Shown: positions 1 to 6,020 of the stretch, piece by piece
Numbering within the stretch: the stretch's first letter is position 1
How the letters are laid out: each line of letters begins with the position of its first letter
IMG/VR virus record: IMGVR_UViG_3300042141_000177
Span: 1-23,081 of that record
Source: a virus
Direction: 5' to 3' (one strand)
DNA: 23,081 nucleotides
Position numbers and translations under genes: made by a program
Notes under the pieces: model-generated
Seen by the model: only the letters and a program-made list of their open reading frames with translations
What the model was told of the DNA's origin: nothing
Database searches by the model: none

Positions 1-2
1 TG

Positions 3-254
3 ACTGGAAATTTAGCCAAGTCTACAAATGTTGTAACACAATCAACTTCTACTTCAAGCAAACCAAGTGGAAAAGCATCAAAACAAATAGATGGTAGTGA
101 TGTAACAGGAGATCCTAATGATTTTGATTATTATCAAAAATATAATAATGGTTGGTTTAGAAGATCTGGTGTATCCGATCCCAAAAAGGGCGGTTATCAA
201 TATACACAAGTAACAGATTCAAATTTGGTTAAAAAATTAGATTCTTTATCTTGA
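3..254 (+). CDS. C-terminal part of an unidentified protein
   Basis: Open from the window edge in frame 3 to a TGA at 252-254, giving 83 residues. The first third is rich in Ser, Thr, Lys and Gln and looks like a flexible linker. The end holds aromatic residues (DYYQKY, GWFRRSG) and a Lys-rich tail. The other two frames are closed early by stops. A promoter follows directly, so this gene ends the preceding transcription unit or is read through. I do not recognise the family and the start is outside the window. Confidence 0.7.
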   Translation, partial: TGNLAKSTNVVTQSTSTSSKPSGKASKQIDGSDVTGDPNDFDYYQKYNNGWFRRSGVSDPKKGGYQYTQVTDSNLVKKLDSLS

Positions 255-265
255 TATAATTTTTA

Positions 266-294
266 TTGACATATATAATATTTTTTACTACAAT
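266..294 (+). promoter_or_regulatory. sigma70-like promoter for the deaminase-like gene
   Basis: TTGACA at 266-271 and TACAAT at 289-294 are separated by 17 bases. The expected transcription start is near 301, only about 5 bases before the ATG at 306. Confidence 0.65.
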
Positions 295-305
295 TATGTA
301 GTAAT

Positions 306-713
306 ATGTTTTATAGATTAGAAGAAATTGCAAAGTCTCTAATAGACGAGAATTCTTTTAAAACCAGATGTCGTCATTTTTCTTTTATTTTATACAAAAG
401 AAAAATAATATCTATTGGTATGAATTGTAAAAAAACTCATCCAATAAATTTATTAAATCCAAAATTTTGTAAAGAGAATGGATTAAATGTTTCCGATCAA
501 AAACAAATATGTTCCGAATTGAATTCTATTTTGAAGTTGAAAAGAATGACAAATATAGATACCAATAAATGTATATTGGTAAATTTGAGATATGATAAAA
601 ATGGAAACTTGGCATTATCAAAACCTTGTTCATCGTGTGAAAATTTATTAAAATACCATAATTTTAAAAAAATAATATGGACTAATGATAACGGAGAATA
701 TGTTTCTTTGTAA
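306..713 (+). CDS. cytidine deaminase-fold protein
   Basis: 135 residues. It carries the zinc-site pattern of the cytidine/deoxycytidylate deaminase superfamily: C69-S70-E71 (the C-x-E that replaces HAE in cytidine deaminases) and P107-C108-x-x-C111. C69, C108 and C111 would bind zinc and E71 would be the proton shuttle. Residues 88-96 form a hydrophobic strand before the PCxxC loop, as expected. In the family these enzymes deaminate cytosine in nucleosides, nucleotides or nucleic acid; the substrate here cannot be told. It is short but compatible with a single deaminase domain. It has its own promoter, almost no leader and no visible Shine-Dalgarno. Confidence 0.7.
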   Translation: MFYRLEEIAKSLIDENSFKTRCRHFSFILYKRKIISIGMNCKKTHPINLLNPKFCKENGLNVSDQKQICSELNSILKLKRMTNIDTNKCILVNLRYDKNGNLALSKPCSSCENLLKYHNFKKIIWTNDNGEYVSL

Positions 714-720
714 AAAAAAT

Positions 721-748
721 TTGACATTTTTAAAAATGTTAGTAAATT
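721..748 (+). promoter_or_regulatory. sigma70-like promoter for RNA ligase 1
   Basis: TTGACA at 721-726 and TAAATT at 743-748 with a 16-base spacer. The predicted start falls on or next to the ATG at 755, implying a leaderless message. Confidence 0.55.
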
Positions 749-754
749 TGTTTT

Positions 755-1765
755 ATGAAACTTGCATCGATAGAAGTCATAAAAAATATAAAAGTTCACC
801 CTAATGCTGATTCATTAGAAATTGCAGAAGTTCTTGGTTGGCAAACAGTTGTGAAAAAAGGAATCCACAAAGAAGGGGATAAGGTTGTTTTTATTACAAT
901 TGATACTATTGTTCCTCGTTGCGAATGGTCTGAATTTTTGGTAGATCAAAAGAATCCAGATAAGCCTATTAGACTTAAAAACATAAAACTACGTGGTGAG
1001 TATAGTTCAGGATTGGTTATTCCAATGATTGAATTTCCTTTACAATTTGAATCTCTAGATGTTGGTGATGATGTAACAGAAATACTTGGAATTCAAAAAT
1101 ACATAAAAGAAATCCCTGCTAATCTTTCTGGTGAAACATTAGGAGATTTTCCCACAAATATCATCTCAAAAACTGATGAAGATAATGGATTGAATGATCC
1201 AAATCTAGTTGAAAAGGTTCTTAATCACGATTCTCATATCACAGTAACTCAAAAGTTGGATGGTAGCTCAATTACACTTATTGTTGAGAATGGAGAACTC
1301 ACCCAAGTTTGCACTAGAAATCTTTCCAAGAAAGAAACGGAAAACAATACATTTTGGAAAGCGGCAAGAAAACTTACTATTCCTCAAGGCTGGACGGGAG
1401 TTATACAAGGCGAATTAGCGGGTAATGGAATCCAAAAAAATCAACTTAAATTAGAAGACGTTAAGATTTTTGTATTCCAAATTAACCAAGACAAAAAATA
1501 CATGACATACGAAGAGATGAAAGAATTTTGCGAAAATTCTTTACATTGCGATGTAGTTCCGCTAGTATGTAAGTTGAGTTTGGAAGAACAAATAAAACTT
1601 TGGGTAAATCCTCTGCAAAAATTACAAGAATTAGCAGACAAACAAAAATACCCAAGTGGGTTGGAAGGAGAGGGAATAGTAATAAGACCATCATCTTATC
1701 CAAGAAGTTATTCTTCTCGTCGTCCATTGGGATTCAAACTCATCAACAGAAACTATAAAGACTAA
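755..1765 (+). CDS. RNA ligase, DRB0094/Rnl5 type
   Basis: 336 residues. The nucleotidyltransferase motifs are clear: motif I KLDGSS with the adenylated Lys at 167, motif IV EGIVIR at 306-311 and motif V FKLIN at 327-331. An N-terminal domain of about 120 residues (ASIEVIKNIKVHPNADSLEI onward) resembles the OB-like domain in front of the catalytic domain in Deinococcus radiodurans RNA ligase and its relatives. The family seals 3'-OH/5'-phosphate nicks in RNA using ATP through ligase-AMP and RNA-adenylate intermediates. A promoter abuts the ATG and no ribosome binding site is visible. The next gene starts one base after the stop. A second, unrelated-type RNA ligase lies at 11585. Confidence 0.88.
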   Translation: MKLASIEVIKNIKVHPNADSLEIAEVLGWQTVVKKGIHKEGDKVVFITIDTIVPRCEWSEFLVDQKNPDKPIRLKNIKLRGEYSSGLVIPMIEFPLQFESLDVGDDVTEILGIQKYIKEIPANLSGETLGDFPTNIISKTDEDNGLNDPNLVEKVLNHDSHITVTQKLDGSSITLIVENGELTQVCTRNLSKKETENNTFWKAARKLTIPQGWTGVIQGELAGNGIQKNQLKLEDVKIFVFQINQDKKYMTYEEMKEFCENSLHCDVVPLVCKLSLEEQIKLWVNPLQKLQELADKQKYPSGLEGEGIVIRPSSYPRSYSSRRPLGFKLINRNYKD

Positions 1766-1766
1766 T

Positions 1767-1946
1767 ATGTACAAACTCGAAAGAAAAGAATATGAAGGTA
1801 ATTGGTATGAAGTAATGCTTTCTCCATTTAAAACAAGGGAAGAAATTAAAGTATATCATGCAAAATACAGCAAATATTATCCTAATACAAAAACAACTTA
1901 TAGAGTTACAAATCTTGAAACAGGAGGAATGAAAGTTATTCGATGA
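1767..1946 (+). CDS. small hypothetical protein
   Basis: 59 residues starting at an ATG one base after the ligase stop. It begins MYKLERKEYEGNWYEVMLSP and ends with GGMKVIR. It is charged, rich in Tyr and Lys, and has no membrane segment. Its TGA overlaps the ATG of the next gene (ATGA), which supports co-translation. No family recognised; it could be a small beta-rich domain. Confidence 0.6.
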   Translation: MYKLERKEYEGNWYEVMLSPFKTREEIKVYHAKYSKYYPNTKTTYRVTNLETGGMKVIR

Positions 1947-2131
1947 ATCTTTACTCTGAATTAGCAGAGGTTGGAGATATTCAAAATGATCTAAAAGATA
2001 TGACCGATAATATTTTGGACCTTTACCATAAAAATCCAAAAAAATGTGAACATCTTTTAATTGAATTAGGAGAATTAAATAAAGAGTTAGATGATTTAGA
2101 AAAAGAGTTTGAAGAATTGTTAATAAATTAA
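1943..2131 (+). CDS. small acidic helical protein
   Basis: 62 residues, strongly acidic. The second half has a leucine/glutamate heptad-like pattern (LIELGELNKELDDLEKEFEE) that predicts a coiled coil. The start overlaps the upstream stop by ATGA. No enzyme motif is present; it is likely a small oligomerising or adaptor protein, function unknown. Confidence 0.6.
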   Translation: MNLYSELAEVGDIQNDLKDMTDNILDLYHKNPKKCEHLLIELGELNKELDDLEKEFEELLIN

Positions 2132-2147
2132 GATAAGTAAATTAAAT

Positions 2148-2510
2148 ATGAGAAAAAAAGATGATATTTTATTAGAACAAGCATATTCAAAAATATTGAA
2201 AGAAGAATTCGATGATCATAATCGTGATGATGATAGTAAAGTTTTTCACGTTGATGATACTGTGATATTTAACGATCCAACTGGATTACCTTATTCATAC
2301 GAAGTTAGTTATGAAAAGAAAATGAAGAGCGGTTTTTATGATGATTCAGTATTAAGCGTTGAAATAAATTCGGCTAAAGCATATAAGAAAGATTCCGATG
2401 ATGTTGAATTTCTTTTTGATGTTACTAATGAATCAAATCCAAATTTTTCTGATATTCAGGATTGGGTTTATAATTGGGCAATTGGAGATTCAAAGCTAGA
2501 TACTTTATAA
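2148..2510 (+). CDS. hypothetical protein with N-terminal helix
   Basis: 120 residues. It opens with a charged helix containing LLEQAYSKILKEE, a type of N-terminal segment I associate with small proteins of T4-like and other large phages. The rest is acidic with alternating strands (VFHVDDTVIF, YSYEVSYEKK, SVLSVEIN). No catalytic motif was found. It is the last protein gene before the RNA island; the promoter for the non-coding RNA starts 7 bases after its stop. Confidence 0.65.
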   Translation: MRKKDDILLEQAYSKILKEEFDDHNRDDDSKVFHVDDTVIFNDPTGLPYSYEVSYEKKMKSGFYDDSVLSVEINSAKAYKKDSDDVEFLFDVTNESNPNFSDIQDWVYNWAIGDSKLDTL

Positions 2511-2516
2511 TTTATA

Positions 2517-2544
2517 TTGACATTTTCCAAAATTAATATATAGT
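2517..2544 (+). promoter_or_regulatory. promoter of the RNA island
   Basis: TTGACA at 2517-2522 and TATAGT at 2539-2544 with a 16-base spacer. The expected start is near 2551. No credible gene start follows, so the product should be the structured RNA, probably reading on through tmRNA and tRNA-Tyr. Confidence 0.65.
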
Positions 2545-2550
2545 CTTTAT

Positions 2551-3254
2551 TAGATAGTTGGTTCCCGATGAGCCAACGGGACTGGGAAATCTCGGTCGAA
2601 CCCAAAATCGGAAATTGATATTTGACATTTTAATTTTAGTAGACCCGCCATGCCTCTCACTTGACATGAGTAGTTTCTAAAGTACACGGCAACTAGTAAG
2701 TTGATGCACACTTTGGTGGGTGTTTCTTTTACCAAGCGCAGATGCTAGCAAAGCTCTACCGCGATGGGCAACAATGCAATGTTTCCGGAAACAACATTTA
2801 ACCCATAGGGAACTTCTTCGATTATTATGTATGCGTCCATAAGATACTTGGAGGACTAATGATTAGAATGAGAAGTCTTGGTAATGATTTTAAAAACTGG
2901 AATGTTGGTTTAGAAAACCATCATCTAAGGAGTGGGAGACTGGACGTGGAGAACTGGTAATTCGTATGGACACAATTCATATAAGCCATACACCCTATTT
3001 ATAGGTACGGAGATGACCGTGAATTGCGTTTCACAGGACGAAGAAATTCGTAACCCCTTTAGCTTTAAAAAGCACACCAGTTACAATTTTGATAAGTCGG
3101 ACGGGAATAGTGTGCTGTGCTGTTCTTAAAAAGCTCACCGTTGCAGACTGTCACCAGACTCGATTAGGCAGAGGGTAACAAGCAATCTTCGTCCAACGTG
3201 AGAAAAACGCGGTAGCCAATGAAGAACTTTCTGGTAATGATCTTTGAAAATTAT
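2551..3254 (+). ncRNA. large structured non-coding RNA, family unknown (GOLLD/ROOL-like setting)
   Basis: About 700 bases between a promoter and the tmRNA have no supportable protein gene and clearly higher GC than the neighbours (28 of 60 bases at 2641-2700 against 13 of 60 in the gene at 2161-2220). Many short perfect helices are visible. GTTGG/CCAAC at 2557-2576 has its loop bases TTCCC able to pair with the following GGGA, an H-type pseudoknot. Others are TGGTTT/AAACCA at 2906-2920, GTATGG/CCATAC at 2964-2991, ACGG/CCGT near 3007-3020, GTGAA/TTCAC near 3019-3034, ACGAA/TTCGT closing a GAAA tetraloop near 3038-3051, and AGCACAC/GTGTGCT at 3071-3116. GOLLD and ROOL RNAs are similar in size and often occur in phages beside tRNAs; membership is inference. 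The 3' limit is uncertain. Confidence 0.65.
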
Positions 3255-3667
3255 GGGGGTGAATTAGATTTCGATTTATAGTTGAAACCTAAAAGTGCAT
3301 GTAGAGGATGATAGTTGGCCTCTTTAATAATCTATCAAAAAACTAAATGCAGAAGACAATACTTCTGATCTTTTAGCCGAAGCTGAATACATCTTCAACA
3401 ATGCTGACGAGTTCCTCGCTGGCGTTGAAGACTACGCACTCGCCGCTTGAAGCCTAACGGTAATCCTCTAACCCCGTTTTGAATTGCAGAGGTTTTGACG
3501 ATCTGTTAGAAATCATGTAAAATATATTACGGAGTTTGTTGTAACTTTAAAACAACAAGGTTGGTTAATGTGCCACGATACCTTATAAATCAAATACATT
3601 AAAGCATGTAGTATCTTTTAGAGGATATTATAAAGACAGGAAGGGCAGAACTTCCTCATCTCCACCA
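3255..3667 (+). ncRNA. ssrA: transfer-messenger RNA (tmRNA), one-piece type
   Basis: 413 nt. The 5' end GGGGGTG pairs with CATCTCC before the encoded ACCA at the 3' end. The 5' portion follows the bacterial tmRNA pattern: ATTTCGAT, AAGTGCATG, then GTTGGCCTC. Pseudoknot 1 can be drawn from AGAGG 3303-3307 with CCTCT 3319-3323 and GATAG 3310-3314 with CTATC 3332-3336. CTAAAAG near 3289 pairs with CTTTTAG near 3615, the long helix joining the two ends. The resume codon GCA at 3349 lies at nucleotide 95, close to the E. coli position, and TAAAT precedes it. The role is rescue of stalled ribosomes by trans-translation with SmpB; no smpB is seen here. The T-arm GGAAG/CTTCC closes a loop GGCAGAA that lacks the usual TTC. 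Confidence 0.92.
3349..3450 (+). other. tmRNA tag-peptide reading frame, 33 residues
   Basis: From resume codon GCA to TGA at 3448-3450 the frame is open and encodes a 33-residue tag. It begins AEDNTSDLLAEAEY and ends FLAGVEDYALAA. The terminal YALAA is the classic degron recognised by ClpXP and similar proteases. Most bacterial tags I know are about 8-15 residues, so this is unusually long, and its first part is rich in acidic residues and leucine. Confidence 0.85.
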
Positions 3668-3671
3668 ATTT

Positions 3672-3756
3672 GGGTAGATAGACTCGTAAGGGGCGAGAAT
3701 TGGCTGTAGACCAATTGTTATTTTTAACCCTGTCCGTTCGAATCGGACTCTACCCA
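3672..3756 (+). tRNA. tRNA-Tyr (GUA)
   Basis: The acceptor GGGTAGA pairs with TCTACCC and the discriminator is A3756. The anticodon arm is ATTGG-CTGTAGA-CCAAT with anticodon GTA. A long class II variable arm (TGTTATTTTTAACC) fits bacterial tRNA-Tyr. The T-arm GTCCG-TTCGAAT-CGGAC is perfect. CCA is not encoded. It starts four bases after the tmRNA CCA, so both probably come from one transcript by RNase P processing. A T-rich run follows. The 3' half overlaps the C-terminal codons of the minus-strand endonuclease. Confidence 0.93.
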
Positions 3757-4557
3757 CATTTTTCTTTTTTTATTTTTATCAACAATTTTAAAAATCTCTT
3801 CGTATATATTCTTTGCGTAATTTTTTGAAAACTTACAATTTCCTAAGTTTATTGTTATTAATTCTATTCCTAGTTTTTCACACATTATGGCTTTGTTTTT
3901 ATCTCTATTTTGAATTTTTTCTAATGTTCCTTCACCATAAATTGGAATATAATGAAATATACCATTGAGTTCAAATGCCATCATTAAATCTGGAATATAG
4001 ATATCCAATTCTGATCCTATTGTGTTTTTATCGTTAAAAATAATATCTAAATCTAAAAAATCACTGCGTAAGTTATCTTCCACGTATTTTTCTATTTTAG
4101 AGCGAGATAAACCGCTTTTATTATGAGCATATGCGTGTAATTTCAAAGATAAACTTCTACAACTATGCGAACAAAATTTAGAGTCTGGTGTTTCCGCTTT
4201 ATATTCAATATTACATTTTTGACAAATTTTATGGTATTTTTTAGTTGATTGTTTTTTGCAAAAATCCCCACAATAACGTCTATTATATTTAGAAATAAAA
4301 ATTACACCACATTCCTTACATTCACTATAAACAGTTTTAGATATTTTTATATCTCGTTTAGGTTTGGGACAATTTGAACAACGGTTTTTTTTATTTTTAT
4401 TTTTTTCTGAAACTAAAAATTCTCTATTGCAAATAAAACATAAAACATTTTTTCTTTTAGTTCTAAACACGTTATTAAATTTAGCAGCGCAACTCTGATT
4501 ACAAAATTTTTTTTGCCATTTTCCAGTTAAATCTTCTTTACAATTACAACATTTCAT
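3724..4557 (-). CDS. zinc-finger EDxHD-type (Vsr-like) homing endonuclease
   Basis: 277 residues. The N-terminal half has four paired-cysteine modules of treble-clef type (C3-C6/C19-C23, C40-C43/C60-C63, C80-C83/C96-C100, C112-C115/C129-C133), probably zinc-binding and DNA-contacting. The C-terminal half has the pattern of the EDxHD/Vsr-like nuclease fold: GSELDIYIPDL with E183 and D185, then AFELNGIFHY with E196 and H202, followed by a KIQNRDKNKAIMCEKLGI helix. Relatives such as I-Bth0305I act as free-standing or intron-borne homing endonucleases in phages. It is the only gene on this strand nearby and its last ten or so codons are antisense to the tRNA-Tyr 3' half, with the stop at 3724-3726. 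This suggests it landed against the tRNA gene. Its own DNA target is unknown. Confidence 0.78.
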   Translation of the reverse strand: MKCCNCKEDLTGKWQKKFCNQSCAAKFNNVFRTKRKNVLCFICNREFLVSEKNKNKKNRCSNCPKPKRDIKISKTVYSECKECGVIFISKYNRRYCGDFCKKQSTKKYHKICQKCNIEYKAETPDSKFCSHSCRSLSLKLHAYAHNKSGLSRSKIEKYVEDNLRSDFLDLDIIFNDKNTIGSELDIYIPDLMMAFELNGIFHYIPIYGEGTLEKIQNRDKNKAIMCEKLGIELITINLGNCKFSKNYAKNIYEEIFKIVDKNKKRKMWVESDSNGQG

Positions 4558-4620
4558 ATAAATATACTTATAAGTTTTACATTGTTTTTTGTAAAATTTT
4601 TACATTTTAAATTTTGTTAA

Positions 4621-4643
4621 TTCGAATACTACCACACCAACCA
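4621..4643 (+). other. tRNA 3'-end-like fragment
   Basis: TTCGAAT is followed by five bases (ACTAC), seven bases (CACACCA), then ACCA, exactly the spacing of a T-loop, T-stem, acceptor strand, discriminator and CCA. The bases upstream do not supply the matching 5' T-stem, so the tRNA is not intact. It may be a relic left by the nearby endonuclease insertion; chance is possible. Confidence 0.35.
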
Positions 4644-4661
4644 TTTCTGCGGAGTCGAACC

Positions 4662-4694
4662 AAACCCCATTGAACTACCAACTCAATGGGGTTT
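4662..4694. terminator. strong hairpin, probable bidirectional terminator
   Basis: AAACCCCATTGA (4662-4673) and TCAATGGGGTTT (4683-4694) form a perfect 12-bp stem around a 9-base loop, followed by an AT-rich run on the + strand. It sits between the divergent endonuclease and spanin genes. Read on the minus strand, the centre resembles a tRNA D-arm (TGAGTTGGTAGTTCA), so it could derive from a broken tRNA gene. Confidence 0.5.
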
Positions 4695-4724
4695 ATTTAT
4701 TTAAAATAAAGATAAATATTATAT

Positions 4725-5324
4725 ATGAAAAAATTATTTTTATCTTGTTTTATATTACTATTTTTAAATAGCTGTACTGTTTATACAGAAAAACAATCGG
4801 AAGCATTATCTCGTTCCGTATATGCGACAAAAGATTCTTTGGATAATGCTCGTTTGGATTTAGCAGATACCTATGCTAATGAATCAACAAGAATAGTAAA
4901 ACCACCTAAACAAAGAATAGATATTAAACCTGTTTATAAAAAGAATATTGATAACATTTCAAGTCAAAGCAAAGTAAAACCAACAATTATAAACAAACAA
5001 AGAGTTTTGATAATACCGGAAAAATATAAAAACGATACGGTTGTTGTTGTAAGCTCCGAAGAATATCAACAGCTATTAAAAGATAAAGAAACATATGAAC
5101 AAATAGAAAAAGATATTGCAAATATAACAGAAACAAAATTAGCAGTAGATCAGGAATTGATTCGTCAAATGGAATATAATGATAAAATGATAAAGGATTT
5201 AAATATAATGCAAAAAAAGTTAGTAGAAAAAGATCTTGCTATTTTACAAAGAAACATTGCAATAATATTTTTACTTGTTATAATGGGAGGAGCAACTTAT
5301 CTAAGAATAAAAGGAATACTCTAA
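4725..5324 (+). CDS. candidate unimolecular spanin (lipoprotein with C-terminal membrane anchor)
   Basis: 199 residues. The N-terminus is a lipoprotein signal: KK, a hydrophobic stretch, then FLNSC with the lipidated Cys at 17 and no Asp at +2, which favours the outer membrane. The middle is periplasmic and charged, with a predicted coiled coil at about 112-175 (SEEYQQLLKDKETYEQIEKD onward). A single transmembrane helix lies at about 177-193, near the C-terminus. That order is the hallmark of unimolecular spanins such as phage T1 gp11, which tether outer to inner membrane and fuse them in the last step of lysis of Gram-negative hosts. No endolysin or holin is evident beside it. It could instead be another envelope-spanning lipoprotein. 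Its stop overlaps the next ATG by one base. Confidence 0.62.
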   Translation: MKKLFLSCFILLFLNSCTVYTEKQSEALSRSVYATKDSLDNARLDLADTYANESTRIVKPPKQRIDIKPVYKKNIDNISSQSKVKPTIINKQRVLIIPEKYKNDTVVVVSSEEYQQLLKDKETYEQIEKDIANITETKLAVDQELIRQMEYNDKMIKDLNIMQKKLVEKDLAILQRNIAIIFLLVIMGGATYLRIKGIL

Positions 5325-5620
5325 TGGATGAAATTATAAAAAATTTAACAGAAAAATATCCACAGTTTGAATTTAAATTAAATTTATATTCAAATGCAAC
5401 GCAAAGACCTCCATCACAAATATATAACGTACTAAGTTGGTTGAATCAAGAACCAACAGAATTAGAAGAATTATCCGATCAACAATGGGATAGTATAGAA
5501 GTTAATGAAGTTAATATCGGAAAACTATGGGATTGTTTGGTGATGAATAGTGGAGAAGTCTCATTTGATGGTGATATAAATTTTAATGAGTCTTTAGATC
5601 GATATAATAGTTTTAGTTAA
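5324..5620 (+). CDS. hypothetical acidic protein
   Basis: 98 residues, acidic. It begins MDEIIKNLTEKYPQFEFKLN; a Trp-containing central part (LSWLNQEP, DQQWDSIE, GKLWDCLV) alternates with acidic stretches. The start shares a base with the preceding stop, so it is translationally coupled to the spanin candidate. No signal peptide, membrane helix or known motif is seen. Confidence 0.6.
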   Translation: MDEIIKNLTEKYPQFEFKLNLYSNATQRPPSQIYNVLSWLNQEPTELEELSDQQWDSIEVNEVNIGKLWDCLVMNSGEVSFDGDINFNESLDRYNSFS

Positions 5621-5621
5621 A

Positions 5622-5726
5622 ATGTATAACAAGTTTGATATAATTTGTTGGTCAGTTATCATAATCGCATCTTTGTATTCTACAATTTATGGAACCTATA
5701 AAATATTAGAAGTAATTTTAAAATGA
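5622..5726 (+). CDS. 34-residue single-pass membrane peptide
   Basis: ATG at 5622, one base after the previous stop, to TGA at 5724-5726. The product begins MYNKFDIICWSVIIIASLYS and contains one hydrophobic helix at about 7-27. It overlaps the next gene by ATGA. The tight spacing on both sides supports it as real, but so short an ORF could be chance. It might be a holin-like or accessory membrane peptide; this is not shown. Confidence 0.45.
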   Translation: MYNKFDIICWSVIIIASLYSTIYGTYKILEVILK

Positions 5727-5983
5727 AAACACTAAAAGAAAAAATTATAGATATATTAGGTGAAGATGAAAATTTTTTATTAGCAGATGGATTTGATGAT
5801 GCATTTGTTGGTATAGGTAGACAATTTGGTAGACCTATTGCTGTATATGATAGATTTGAATGTATAGAACTATTGATAAAAGAAGGAATGTCCGAAGAAG
5901 AAGCCGAAGAATATTTTCAATTTAATGTAGAAGGAGCATGGGTTGGTGAAAATACTCCTATATTTTTAGAAAAATTATATTGA
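5723..5983 (+). CDS. conserved phage protein of unknown function
   Basis: 86 residues. It has LLADGFDDAFVGIGRQFGRP, then AVYDRF, then GMSEEEAEEYFQFNVEGAWV and GENTPIFL. I recognise this combination from small conserved proteins of phages and some prokaryotes, with no assigned function. It is complete relative to those relatives. The start overlaps the upstream stop by ATGA. The stop lies within the promoter of the next gene. Confidence 0.72.
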   Translation: MKTLKEKIIDILGEDENFLLADGFDDAFVGIGRQFGRPIAVYDRFECIELLIKEGMSEEEAEEYFQFNVEGAWVGENTPIFLEKLY

Positions 5984-6008
5984 CAATACAGAAATTATAT
6001 TATAGAAT
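5980..6008 (+). promoter_or_regulatory. sigma70-like promoter
   Basis: TTGACA at 5980-5985 overlaps the stop of the previous gene; TAGAAT at 6003-6008 is 17 bases on. The predicted start near 6015 leaves a leader of about 6 bases before the ATG at 6021. Confidence 0.6.
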
Positions 6009-6020
6009 TTTACTGATATT

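Noticed and set aside
2566-2620. Hammerhead ribozyme-like CGATGAG and GAAA pieces
   Set aside because: The required three stems around a CUGANGA and GAAA core do not form; the pseudoknot explains the pairing better.
2622-2627. TTGACA inside the RNA island as another promoter
   Set aside because: No -10-like sequence occurs 15-19 bases downstream; that stretch is GC-rich.
2550-2735. 61-residue minus-strand ORF at the start of the RNA island
   Set aside because: It is antisense to the predicted RNA start and pseudoknot, has no partner genes on that strand and no recognisable protein pattern.
2932-3129. 65-residue + strand ORF inside the RNA island
   Set aside because: It lies within the hairpin-rich stretch, has no family resemblance and no coupling to neighbours. 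Its sequence is better explained by conserved helices such as GTATGG/CCATAC.
3131-3240. Possible group I intron core (GCAGACTG and related pieces)
   Set aside because: I could not pair P3, P7 and P8 in order, and there is no split gene around it; tmRNA and tRNA are both intact.
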